From Gammaproteobacteria bacterium (GTDB lineage Bacteria > Pseudomonadota > Gammaproteobacteria > Xanthomonadales > SZUA-36), in assembly GCA_024279945.1 (NCBI GenBank), contig JAJRRA010000080.1:1-64000 (forward strand): a DNA stretch of 64,000 nt. Reading direction: 5' to 3'. The notes below the pieces were generated by a model. It did not search any database. It saw nothing but the letters and a program-made list of their open reading frames with translations, and was not told where the DNA came from. The translations under genes and the position numbers were made by a program. Below, piece by piece: positions 50,843 to 58,643 of the stretch. How positions within the stretch are numbered: the first letter of the stretch is position 1; every line of letters starts with the position of its first letter.

Positions 50843-50872
50843 TTGACTATACTTAGGCCAAACCCTTATACA
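50843..50872 (+). promoter_or_regulatory. Predicted sigma-70 promoter of the AraC-family gene
   Basis: TTGACT (50843-50848) and TATACA (50867-50872) are separated by 18 bp, 33 bp upstream of the regulator's start codon. Another TTGACT just before it adds ambiguity. Confidence 0.45.
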
Positions 50873-50904
50873 AATCCCAGCACCATGACAAAATCCGCCC
50901 GCAT

Positions 50905-51897
50905 ATGACCGTCTTTGCCCCCACACTTGGCGTGCTCTGGAGACAACTGGAAAGCTACGGTATTGACCCGCGACCCCTGTTTGTTGAAGAAGGCATCGAT
51001 CCCGAAACCCTGTTTGATCAGGGTGCAAGGATTTCAATCCAGAAGTATCAGCGGCTGGACCTGAAGGCTGCTGAGCAGTCCGGCGATCCATTTTTCGGTC
51101 TCAAAGGTGCCGAACACTTCCGTCCGGCGCACCTGGGCTCACTGGGTGTTGCCTGGCTCGCCAGTTCCAGCCTGAGAACGGCATTCCAGCGCCTGAGCCG
51201 TTATGCCCAGGTGATCCAGGAAAAACTGATTATCGATTTGGAAGAAGATGGGCGGTTTTTTAAGGTGGCCATCGATGCACAAACGCCACTGTTAAATGAA
51301 CGAATCCGGGAAGACGGACAACTTGCCGCACTGATCAAGATGTGCCGCACAATTGCCGGCAAGGACTTCAAGCCGGTAAAAGTCTGTTTCAGGCAGGAGG
51401 AACCTGCAGACACAGGCTATTACTATGAACTGTTCCGCTGTCCGGTCGAGTTCGGTGCAAAACATACCCTGTTTGTCATTGCCCTCGGGGAAGTGGACAA
51501 AAGGCTGACCGGTTCGAACGACCAACTGGCCAGACTGAACGAGCATATCGTCGTCAAATACCTTGCTCACCGGGAAAAGGCCGACATTCTCAACCGGGTC
51601 AAGGCTGCCATTATCGACAAGCTCAGCTCCGGCGGCGTCAGCGAGGCTTCGGTTGCCGAATCCCTGCACATGACGCCCCGCAATATGCACCGCAAGCTGC
51701 AAAAAGAAGCGACATCCTTCAAGGTCCTGTTGACGGAAATCCGACGGGAACTGGCGCAGCAGTACATTCAGGACCGGACCAAGACACTGACTGAAATTTC
51801 CTTCTTGCTGGGCTTTTCGGAAGTCAGTTCGTTTTCCAGAGCATACAAGGGCTGGACCGGTCATCCGCCGAGTGAAGCGCGACAGATTCTGGCGTAA
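50905..51897 (+). CDS. AraC-family transcriptional regulator with PF12625-like N-terminal domain
   Basis: A 330-residue regulator. The N-terminal effector domain (about residues 15-210: VLWRQLESYGIDPRPLFVEEGID, GSLGVAWLASSSLRTAFQRLSRY) is the arabinose-binding-like type of OruR/ArgR regulators, and the C-terminal AraC domain has two helix-turn-helices (SEASVAESLHMTPRNMHRKL; LTEISFLLGFSEVSSFSRAYKGWTGHPPSEAR). Target unknown. Lies between the thiamine operon and the SYLF genes. Confidence 0.9.
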   Translation: MTVFAPTLGVLWRQLESYGIDPRPLFVEEGIDPETLFDQGARISIQKYQRLDLKAAEQSGDPFFGLKGAEHFRPAHLGSLGVAWLASSSLRTAFQRLSRYAQVIQEKLIIDLEEDGRFFKVAIDAQTPLLNERIREDGQLAALIKMCRTIAGKDFKPVKVCFRQEEPADTGYYYELFRCPVEFGAKHTLFVIALGEVDKRLTGSNDQLARLNEHIVVKYLAHREKADILNRVKAAIIDKLSSGGVSEASVAESLHMTPRNMHRKLQKEATSFKVLLTEIRRELAQQYIQDRTKTLTEISFLLGFSEVSSFSRAYKGWTGHPPSEARQILA

Positions 51898-51908
51898 AAA
51901 TTCGGGAT

Positions 51909-51921
51909 GTGATCTAATCAC
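51909..51921. promoter_or_regulatory. GTGATCTAATCAC dyad upstream of the SYLF genes
   Basis: GTGAT-CTA-ATCAC is a perfect inverted repeat just after the regulator stop and 92 bp before the SYLF start. With an extra T it reads TGTGATCTAATCAC, near the CRP consensus but one base short in the spacer. May bind the AraC-family protein or a CRP-like factor. Confidence 0.3.
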
Positions 51922-52012
51922 TCGTTAGCCTTATCATCAGGGTAAGCCGTGAAACAAATTCCCGGCCCTGGGGTCCTAGAAATCGGAACAGCCCTTTTCA
52001 CAGGAGAATACT

Positions 52013-52549
52013 ATGCGCAAAGCAGCGCTTTCGTTTATGGCAATTGCACTACTCATCACCAGTTCCGGCCTGTGGGCCTTCGAACCCGACACAAGCGACC
52101 CTTTACAGCTTAATGTAGCCAAGGCCATTCTCGACCTGCAACAAAAAGACCCCGGAATGAAGGACTTCTTCGAAAATTCAGCCGGTTATGCTGTCTTTCC
52201 CAAGGTTGGCAAAGGCGGTATCGGCATCGGTGGCGCGCACGGAAAAGGCCTGGTCATCGTCAACGACAAGGTGGTAGGCAAAACTTCGGTCAGCCAGGTG
52301 ACCATCGGATTCCAACTGGGCGGCCAGGTCTATGCCCAGTTTATATTCTTTGAAGATGAAACCGCGTTGAAAAATTTCCAGCGGGGTAATTTCGAGTTTG
52401 GCGCCGAGGCCTCTGCGGTTGCAGTGACCCTGGGCGCATCTGCCGATGCCAATTACGACAAAGGTGTTGCCGTATTCACCAATGTCAGTGGCGGGCTGAT
52501 GTACGAAGCCACCATCAGTGGGCAGAAATTCAAATATAAGGACCTCTGA
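52013..52549 (+). CDS. SYLF-domain (lipid-binding, YSC84-like) secreted protein 1
   Basis: A 178-residue protein with signal peptide (LSFMAIALLITSSGLWAF) and SYLF/YSC84 domain: FENSAGYAVFPKVGKGGIGIGGAHGKGLV, VTIGFQLGGQVYAQFIF and EASAVAVTLGASADANYDKGVAVFT. SYLF domains bind phospholipids. It is almost certainly periplasmic or outer-membrane-attached. AGGAGA precedes the ATG. It is the first of two tandem paralogues; the second starts 19 bp after the stop. Confidence 0.9.
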   Translation: MRKAALSFMAIALLITSSGLWAFEPDTSDPLQLNVAKAILDLQQKDPGMKDFFENSAGYAVFPKVGKGGIGIGGAHGKGLVIVNDKVVGKTSVSQVTIGFQLGGQVYAQFIFFEDETALKNFQRGNFEFGAEASAVAVTLGASADANYDKGVAVFTNVSGGLMYEATISGQKFKYKDL

Positions 52550-52567
52550 TAAGCCATGGAGAGAAAT

Positions 52568-53113
52568 ATGCGCAAAATTGCAGTATTCGTTACCTTGTTA
52601 GCCCTGGTCCTGGTAAGTGGCAAAGTATTGGCGTTCCAACCGGACCCGTCCGACAAAATGGAGCTGAATGTCGCCAGGGCCATTCTGGATATCAAGACAA
52701 AAGATCCCAGCGTTCAGAAATTCTTCGATGACTCCGCCGGCTATGCGGTATTCCCCAGCGTGGGCCAAGGCGGCATTGTCGTTGGCGGCGCTTTCGGGCG
52801 CGGCCTGGTCATCGCCAATGATCAGGTGGATGGTTACGCCTCCCTGTCACAGGCCACCATCGGCCTGCAATTGGGTGGCCAAAGCTATTCCCAATTTATT
52901 TTCTTCAAGGACAAGACAGCGTTGGAGCACTTCAAGCGCGGCAACTTTGAATTTGGCGCCCAGGCGTCGGCCGTAGTCATAACGGCGGGAGCATCGGCGG
53001 ACGCAGCTTACGACTCAGGTGTCGTGGTCTTTACCATGCCCAATGGCGGCTTGATGTTTGAAGGCAGCATCGGCGGTCAGCGTTGCAGTTACGAGCCAAA
53101 GAACGCAGATTAG
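52568..53113 (+). CDS. SYLF-domain (lipid-binding, YSC84-like) secreted protein 2
   Basis: A 181-residue paralogue of the preceding protein, alignable end to end (FDDSAGYAVFPSVGQGGIVVGGAFGRGLV). The signal peptide is MRKIAVFVTLLALVLVSGKV; the ATG at 52568 has GGAGAG eight bases upstream, which an earlier ATG lacks. Two cysteine-bearing tail residues (GQRCSY) are unique to this copy. Its stop overlaps the stop of the convergent gene by 4 bp. Confidence 0.9.
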   Translation: MRKIAVFVTLLALVLVSGKVLAFQPDPSDKMELNVARAILDIKTKDPSVQKFFDDSAGYAVFPSVGQGGIVVGGAFGRGLVIANDQVDGYASLSQATIGLQLGGQSYSQFIFFKDKTALEHFKRGNFEFGAQASAVVITAGASADAAYDSGVVVFTMPNGGLMFEGSIGGQRCSYEPKNAD

Positions 53114-53817
53114 TCCGGGGGGCCGACAACCCGCATAATTTCCACCGAATACAGGTGATAATCCGTCCCGTCCCGGCTTAAACGCACCGTGGTCCAGCCT
53201 GAACTGGTGGCCTTCAAGGCCACCAGGATGTGCTTTTTGCTGCCGGCCTCATCCTCAAACGTCTGTTTGCCGCCTGCAGTCTCAAGCAGATAGGTTCCGC
53301 CACCCCAGCTCTGTACCGAAAAATCAAGCAGATAGGTCCGGCCTTTCTCAACCTTCATCTTGACGCCGGCACTACCCGGATACGCACTGTTGAAATTGAT
53401 CGCAGTCTCTGGGTGGACACGGTAGGCCAGGTTCAGGGTCAGAAACCCCTGTTCGCTGAAATAGGGGTGTCTGGCCGACAGCAACAGATGCTCAAGTACA
53501 GGTTTTTCCTCCGCCCCGCCACCCCCCGGCGCTGGAAGTTCTCCGCTGCCGCCCAGGCTTTTCAGGATTTCGGATTTAGTGGTTGCATCCAGCGGCGCCG
53601 GTGGTACCGGTGTTTGCGCATTGGGCATCAATATGGCGGCACTGCGTTGCACCGGAGCGACTTCAAATATTTTCACCGCTGCTTCGCTGGTGGCTGGCGG
53701 GGGGGGCAATTGTTCCGGCCGGGGCTTTGCCACCGCCAGTGAATTCCACACCAAACAACTGAGAAAAAGTCCGCTGATAAGAATCGACTGTGTTCCAGAG
53801 TGTGCGTGTTTCGCCAT
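53110..53817 (-). CDS. Secreted protein of unknown function
   Basis: A 235-residue protein with an N-terminal signal (LISGLFLSCLVWNSLAVA), a Pro/Ala-rich stretch (EQLPPPPAT, TPVPPAPLD), Gly-rich PAPGGGGAEE, and a C-terminal beta domain (GVKMKVEKGRTYLLDF, HILVALKATSSGWTTVRLS). The second ATG, at 53817, is chosen because GGAG lies seven bases upstream. I do not recognise a family. A short divergent spacer separates it from the fhs gene. Confidence 0.65.
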   Translation of the reverse strand: MAKHAHSGTQSILISGLFLSCLVWNSLAVAKPRPEQLPPPPATSEAAVKIFEVAPVQRSAAILMPNAQTPVPPAPLDATTKSEILKSLGGSGELPAPGGGGAEEKPVLEHLLLSARHPYFSEQGFLTLNLAYRVHPETAINFNSAYPGSAGVKMKVEKGRTYLLDFSVQSWGGGTYLLETAGGKQTFEDEAGSKKHILVALKATSSGWTTVRLSRDGTDYHLYSVEIMRVVGPPD

Positions 53818-54018
53818 TACCATGCTCCGTTTTACTGTGATCAGGCTTGCCGGGGATTTTACCAGACCCGGCCCTCCGGCGTGCCGGGCTGTGAGGCGTA
53901 AGAACCGGTACACTCGTTCTTCCCGGGGGGGCTGGTGCAACGGCTCTGCCTGGATGATAATGTGCCGCTGAAGGAATCAGGCGCCGACCATTCCAGTAAC
54001 AGTTTACGAGGGAAACCA

Positions 54019-55689
54019 ATGCTTTCTGACACCGCTATCGCCGCGCAAGCCCGTGTCGAACCCATCCGCGCCGTTGCCGATCAACTGGGCGTTGATGAAC
54101 GAGACCTGATTCCTTATGGAAACCAAATTGCGAAGGTGCACCTGAATGCACTTTCCAGGCCCCGACAGCGGAGCGGCAAGAGCCGCCTGATCCTGGTTTC
54201 GGCAACCACACCCACAGCGGCCGGGGAAGGCAAAACTACCACTTCCATCGGCCTGGGCCAGGCCTTCCGCCAGTTGGGTGAATCGGTGTGTATTGCCCTG
54301 CGTGAACCCTCGCTGGGTCCCTGCCTGGGCATGAAGGGCGGAGCGACCGGCGGTGGTTACTCACAAATTCTGCCGGTCGACCGGATCAATCTGCATTTTA
54401 CCGGTGACTTTCATGCCGTTACATCGGCCAATAACCTGATATCGGCCTCGCTCGACAACCACATTTACTGGGACAACCCCTTGCAGATCGACCCGCGAAT
54501 CGTGGAATGGCGCCGGGTCATGGATATGAATGACCGCAGTCTGCGCAAGATCGTGCTGGGGCTGGGCGGACGTTTCCAGGGAATTCCCCGCGAGGGCGGT
54601 TTCGATATCACGGCCGCATCGGAAATCATGGCCATTCTGTGTCTGGCCAATGACATGGACGACCTTCGCCGGCGCCTGGACCGCATCCTGATCGGCTATA
54701 CCTATAAGGGTGAGGCGGTATTCCTCAAGGCGCTGGGCATCACCGATGCCGTTCTGGCCCTGCTGCGTGACGCCGTTCATCCCAACCTGGTACAGACTCT
54801 GGAAGGTACTCCCGTATTGATGCACGGCGGCCCCTTCGCCAATATCGCGCACGGCTGCAACAGCGTATTTGCCACCCGGATGGCCATGCATTTTTCCGAC
54901 TGGGCCATCACCGAGGCCGGCTTCGGTTTTGACCTGGGTGCCGAGAAATTTTTTGACATCAAGTGCCGTTCGGCCGGCCTGGATCCTGATGGGGTGATCC
55001 TGGTAACCACCATCCGCGCACTCAAGATGCACGGTGGCAAATCAACGGATCGCCTGACCGAACCGGATACCCAGGCGGTTCACGATGGCCTGGAAAACCT
55101 CGACAAGCACATTGAAAGCGTGATGCAGTTCAACAAGAAGCCGATCGTCGCTCTGAACCGCTTCGAGGCCGATACCGATGATGAAATCCGCCTGGTCAAA
55201 GAACGCGCCAATCAGGATGGCGTGTTCTTTGCCGAGTCCCGGCACTTTATGGAAGGCGGGGAGGGGTCGAAAGACCTGGCTCATCAGGTCATGGCGGCGG
55301 TCAACGGCGGCCGGCCTTTCCAGCCACTGTATGATCTGGACATTCCGGTGATCGAAAAAGTCCGTGCTGTCAGCAAGGGCATGTACGGCGCCGATAGCGT
55401 GGCCTTTACCAAAGAGGCTGAAAAGGATCTGAAAAAGGTGGAGGAACTGGGCATGGACAAGCTGCCCATCTGCATTGCCAAGGCGCCCAGTTCCCTGTCA
55501 GACGACCCTGCCCTGCACGGCAGGCCAAGGGATTTCGAAGTCACGGTGCGCAACATCCAGATAAATTCCGGCGCCGGTTTCCTGGTGGTGCTGACCGGAG
55601 CCATCATGCGCATGCCGGGTTTGCCCAGAAAGCCCAAGGCGCTTGATGTCAAGGTACTCCCGGACGGCACCATCGAGGGTATCGGCTAA
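54019..55689 (+). CDS. fhs: Formate-tetrahydrofolate ligase
   Basis: A 556-residue enzyme, the normal size for Fhs. The P-loop is TPTAAGEGKTTT (about residues 64-75), then LREPSLGPCLGMKGGATGGGYSQ, and EAGFGFDLGAEKFFDIKC follows in the core. It joins formate to tetrahydrofolate with ATP to make 10-formyl-THF for purine and C1 metabolism. GAGGGA precedes the ATG at 54019; upstream residues would disrupt the standard start. It converges with the lipid kinase gene. Confidence 0.97.
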   Translation: MLSDTAIAAQARVEPIRAVADQLGVDERDLIPYGNQIAKVHLNALSRPRQRSGKSRLILVSATTPTAAGEGKTTTSIGLGQAFRQLGESVCIALREPSLGPCLGMKGGATGGGYSQILPVDRINLHFTGDFHAVTSANNLISASLDNHIYWDNPLQIDPRIVEWRRVMDMNDRSLRKIVLGLGGRFQGIPREGGFDITAASEIMAILCLANDMDDLRRRLDRILIGYTYKGEAVFLKALGITDAVLALLRDAVHPNLVQTLEGTPVLMHGGPFANIAHGCNSVFATRMAMHFSDWAITEAGFGFDLGAEKFFDIKCRSAGLDPDGVILVTTIRALKMHGGKSTDRLTEPDTQAVHDGLENLDKHIESVMQFNKKPIVALNRFEADTDDEIRLVKERANQDGVFFAESRHFMEGGEGSKDLAHQVMAAVNGGRPFQPLYDLDIPVIEKVRAVSKGMYGADSVAFTKEAEKDLKKVEELGMDKLPICIAKAPSSLSDDPALHGRPRDFEVTVRNIQINSGAGFLVVLTGAIMRMPGLPRKPKALDVKVLPDGTIEGIG

Positions 55690-55721
55690 ACGGGATCTCA
55701 CCCCCGGTTTGACTCTCAACT

Positions 55722-56612
55722 TCAGTCAGCGAACATTTCCAGGTCAGCGGCAAGGCAACTGATGTCCGCTGGTGAGTGACCGCGAAATTCACCATCCGGC
55801 GCCAGCAATCGCCCACCCGGTGCATGAATCCGGATTTGCCGCGCCTGGAAAGTCGATACTTCTTCGTACTGCACATGCCGACCGCTGTAGATGGTGGGAA
55901 ACAACTGCAGCAAGCGCCTGCGCGGCAGGCGGGACAACAGTGTGACATCCAACAGCCCATCATCAATCCGGGCATCGGGTGCAATCAGGAAGCTGCTACC
56001 GGTGTAGCGGGAGTTTGAAATTTCGATAAAAACATTATCTTGTTTAACATGTTTTCCATTAATTTCAACATGTAACGGATAACTCTTAAGCTTAATTGTC
56101 TCCCACAAGGTACCCAGTGTATAGGCCGCATTACCCAGTATTTTCAGTTTTTTGGCCGCCCTTCCGGCATCTACTGCAAAGCCCATGCCGATGATATTGA
56201 GAAAATAAAAAGTCTCACTGCGGGTTTGTACACGACCGACATCCACCTTTCTGGGCCGGTTTCGGGCGATGAGATCAACCCCCTTCTGCCAGTCTCCGGG
56301 CAGCAACCCCAAATCACGGGCAAAGGCATTACCGGTACCGGCAGGAACCAGGCCCAGCGGAACCCGTTCGCCGGGCGCCTTGCGGTAGAGACCATTGAGA
56401 ACCTCAAACAGTGTGCCGTCCCCGCCCGCCGCTATCACACCGTCAAACGCTTCCAGATCAGCTTCGGCGACCAGATCTGTAGCATGTCCGGCATAACGGG
56501 TCTGAATCCTGTCTACCGTCGCGAACCGCTCCAGGGCCCGGGTAATTTCAGGCAACAGTACTGCGGCGCGGCCCATGGCCGCCTGCGGATTGAATATCAA
56601 AAGCAGTTTCAC
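55722..56612 (-). CDS. Diacylglycerol kinase-family lipid kinase (YegS-like)
   Basis: A 296-residue kinase: IFNPQAAMGRA, then VIAAGGDGTLFEVLNGL with GGDGT near residue 65, and a C-terminal LLAPDGEFRG. These are the nucleotide-binding and catalytic marks of the DAGK/YegS family, which phosphorylates lipids such as phosphatidylglycerol or diacylglycerol. The GTG at 56612 is preferred; the TTG one codon earlier is possible, as either overlaps the DUF481 gene stop. It is probably co-transcribed with that gene. Confidence 0.9.
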   Translation of the reverse strand: MKLLLIFNPQAAMGRAAVLLPEITRALERFATVDRIQTRYAGHATDLVAEADLEAFDGVIAAGGDGTLFEVLNGLYRKAPGERVPLGLVPAGTGNAFARDLGLLPGDWQKGVDLIARNRPRKVDVGRVQTRSETFYFLNIIGMGFAVDAGRAAKKLKILGNAAYTLGTLWETIKLKSYPLHVEINGKHVKQDNVFIEISNSRYTGSSFLIAPDARIDDGLLDVTLLSRLPRRRLLQLFPTIYSGRHVQYEEVSTFQARQIRIHAPGGRLLAPDGEFRGHSPADISCLAADLEMFAD

Positions 56613-56615
56613 CAA

Positions 56616-57644
56616 TCAGAACTTATAGCCGATTGATGAAGTGACGCCGTAGTCGCTACTGGCGCCTTCGGTTGAAATCGGAGCGCTGTCGTAGTTGGCG
56701 TAGAAGTTCAGTTTCCAGTACAGGTCATTGATCAATTCAAAACTATAACTGGTATCAAAGGTCGCACGCCACCGCCCAAAATCGGTGATGCTTGGGAAAA
56801 TTGTAAAATCAGCCTTGAACGATCGTTCCGGTGAAGAATACGTGTAGTACTCATAGACCATCATGGCCGCGGCTTCCAGATTGGTCTCACTCTGGCCCAC
56901 ATCCGGTATTTCGCGGTTGACATCCAGGCCGGCTGAAAGTGAAAACCAGTTCTTCTGGGAACGGATGGGAACCCAGCCATAACCTGCCCCCACCAGAGCT
57001 CTCAGGTCAATACCCAGTTCATCGTTTTGTTCAAGATTGCCAAAATAGATCCGAAACTTCTTGTTTGGCATGAAGATCGCATGATTGGCGTTGAGTACAT
57101 TACGCGCCGTAGAATCCACCTGGTCCTGGGTGGTGATTTCCATGCTGAAGTTTGCCCGGGTTATGGACTGGGTACGCCGGAAAGCCGAATCAATACCGAG
57201 GTTGTATTTACCCACATTACTGCCCTTATCCCAACTGAAACCCAGGTTAGCGCTGATGTCGAACCGATCCCAGAAGTTGGCCTCGACCGGATACATGCCG
57301 ATCACATCCAGCGTGTTGACACCCACCGGTCCGTCGCCGGTTCTCACCACCAGCATATCGTTATTATCCGGTTTCATCAGGGGGCCGTAAAAACGCTGCC
57401 CGTTGGTCAGTTCGACCGCCTGCCCGGTCGTACTGACGATCTCCCGGATATCATGCCACTCAATGAACACCGTACCCATATTGTCCGTGGCGAACTCCAG
57501 CTTACCGCGAAACAGCGATTTGACTTCACCGGTGACCCGGTCGCCGTTTTTCAAATAAACCACATCGGTTTTTTCCGCCAGCACGACCTGACTTGCCAAC
57601 AGCAACAGGATAATCACAAGCACCCGTAGTACGACTCTGAACAT
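56616..57644 (-). CDS. DUF481-family outer-membrane protein (YdiY-like)
   Basis: A 342-residue protein with signal peptide (VLRVLVIILLLLASQVVLA), a small N-terminal beta unit (DVVYLKNGDRVTGEVKSLFRGKLEFATDNMG) of the kind often found in front of DUF481 domains, then an antiparallel barrel ending SDYGVTSSIGYKF with terminal Phe. Likely an outer-membrane barrel of unknown function. GAGG precedes the ATG. First gene of a two-gene unit with the lipid kinase. Confidence 0.88.
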   Translation of the reverse strand: MFRVVLRVLVIILLLLASQVVLAEKTDVVYLKNGDRVTGEVKSLFRGKLEFATDNMGTVFIEWHDIREIVSTTGQAVELTNGQRFYGPLMKPDNNDMLVVRTGDGPVGVNTLDVIGMYPVEANFWDRFDISANLGFSWDKGSNVGKYNLGIDSAFRRTQSITRANFSMEITTQDQVDSTARNVLNANHAIFMPNKKFRIYFGNLEQNDELGIDLRALVGAGYGWVPIRSQKNWFSLSAGLDVNREIPDVGQSETNLEAAAMMVYEYYTYSSPERSFKADFTIFPSITDFGRWRATFDTSYSFELINDLYWKLNFYANYDSAPISTEGASSDYGVTSSIGYKF

Positions 57645-57716
57645 GTTTGCCTCAATACATTGAAACCCGACCTGGGAATGATTTTATACTGTCCGCATTA
57701 CAGGAGACACAAGCAT

Positions 57717-58643
57717 ATGAAATTCCGCTTCAGCTTCGCCCTGATATTGATATCACTTACTGCTTGCGATGCCATTGAAACTCCGTCGACCGTTGATGCC
57801 GCAGAAAGCGGATTCATGCTGAGCGCCATCCTGGAATCCAGGGAACTGGATGAAGTCAGCGGCATCCAGTCGAGCGCCGGCGGTGTGTTCTTCCTGCACA
57901 ATGACAGCGGCAGCCCCTCGGTCTATATCGCCGGACCGGATGGACGCAATCTGGGTAAAGTCCGGATCCGCGATGCAAAAAATCGAGACTGGGAAGATAT
58001 AAGCCGTGTTCCCGGCCCGGACGGACCCTTGCTGGTGCTGGGCGACATCGGCGATAACCAGGCCCGCTATAAATCCGTCAGGCTGTATTTTGTCGCCGAA
58101 CCCCGCACCACCAGAAACGAGGGCTACCCGGAGAAAGTCGACCTGCTGCACAAGCTGAAAATCCGTTACCCGGACGGACCACGGGACTGCGAAGCGATGG
58201 CCTATGACGCCGGTAGTAAAATGATCCTGTTCCTGACCAAGCGGGACCACCCTCCGCGCCTGTACGGACTACCGCTTGACCAGGCCTTGCAAAATGACGC
58301 AGCCGAACTGCAATACCTGGGCGATGTACCCAGTTTCACGCCACCGACTGCAAACGACCTTCTGCGCCACAAAAAACCGGGAAAATGGTTTTCCCAGCCA
58401 ACCGGCCTGGATATTTCAAGCGATGGCAGGCGGGCTGCAGTGATTACTTACAGCAGCCTTTACGTGTTTGAACGCGCACAGGGCGAATCGTGGGCCAGGG
58501 CTTTCCTCAATACTCCAATCGAATACACCGGACCACCCAGCCTGCAGAACGAATCGGTCACTTTTGGTTTCGATGAACCCGCTGTGTACGTCAGCAGCGA
58601 ACACCTGCCGGCACCCATATATCGGCTGGAAATCCACTTATAG
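57717..58643 (+). CDS. Lipoprotein with beta-propeller-like repeats
   Basis: A 308-residue lipoprotein: MKFRFSFALILISLTAC with lipobox SLTAC. The mature part has recurring beta segments (GGVFFLHNDSGSPSVYIAGPDG, RDWEDISRVPGPDG, LLVLGDIGDNQARY, PRDCEAMAYDAGSKMILFLTKRD), suggesting a propeller similar to SdiA-regulated or YncE-like proteins. AGGAGA is eleven bases upstream of the ATG at 57717. TTGAAA-19-TATACT (57660-57690) may be its promoter. Its stop overlaps the convergent asparagine synthetase by 6 bp. Confidence 0.75.
   Translation: MKFRFSFALILISLTACDAIETPSTVDAAESGFMLSAILESRELDEVSGIQSSAGGVFFLHNDSGSPSVYIAGPDGRNLGKVRIRDAKNRDWEDISRVPGPDGPLLVLGDIGDNQARYKSVRLYFVAEPRTTRNEGYPEKVDLLHKLKIRYPDGPRDCEAMAYDAGSKMILFLTKRDHPPRLYGLPLDQALQNDAAELQYLGDVPSFTPPTANDLLRHKKPGKWFSQPTGLDISSDGRRAAVITYSSLYVFERAQGESWARAFLNTPIEYTGPPSLQNESVTFGFDEPAVYVSSEHLPAPIYRLEIHL

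Noticed and set aside
50723-51091. N-terminal extension of the hypothetical protein at 50405-50722
   Set aside because: It would overlap the AraC-family gene and its promoter on the opposite strand; the ATG at 50722 has a ribosome site.
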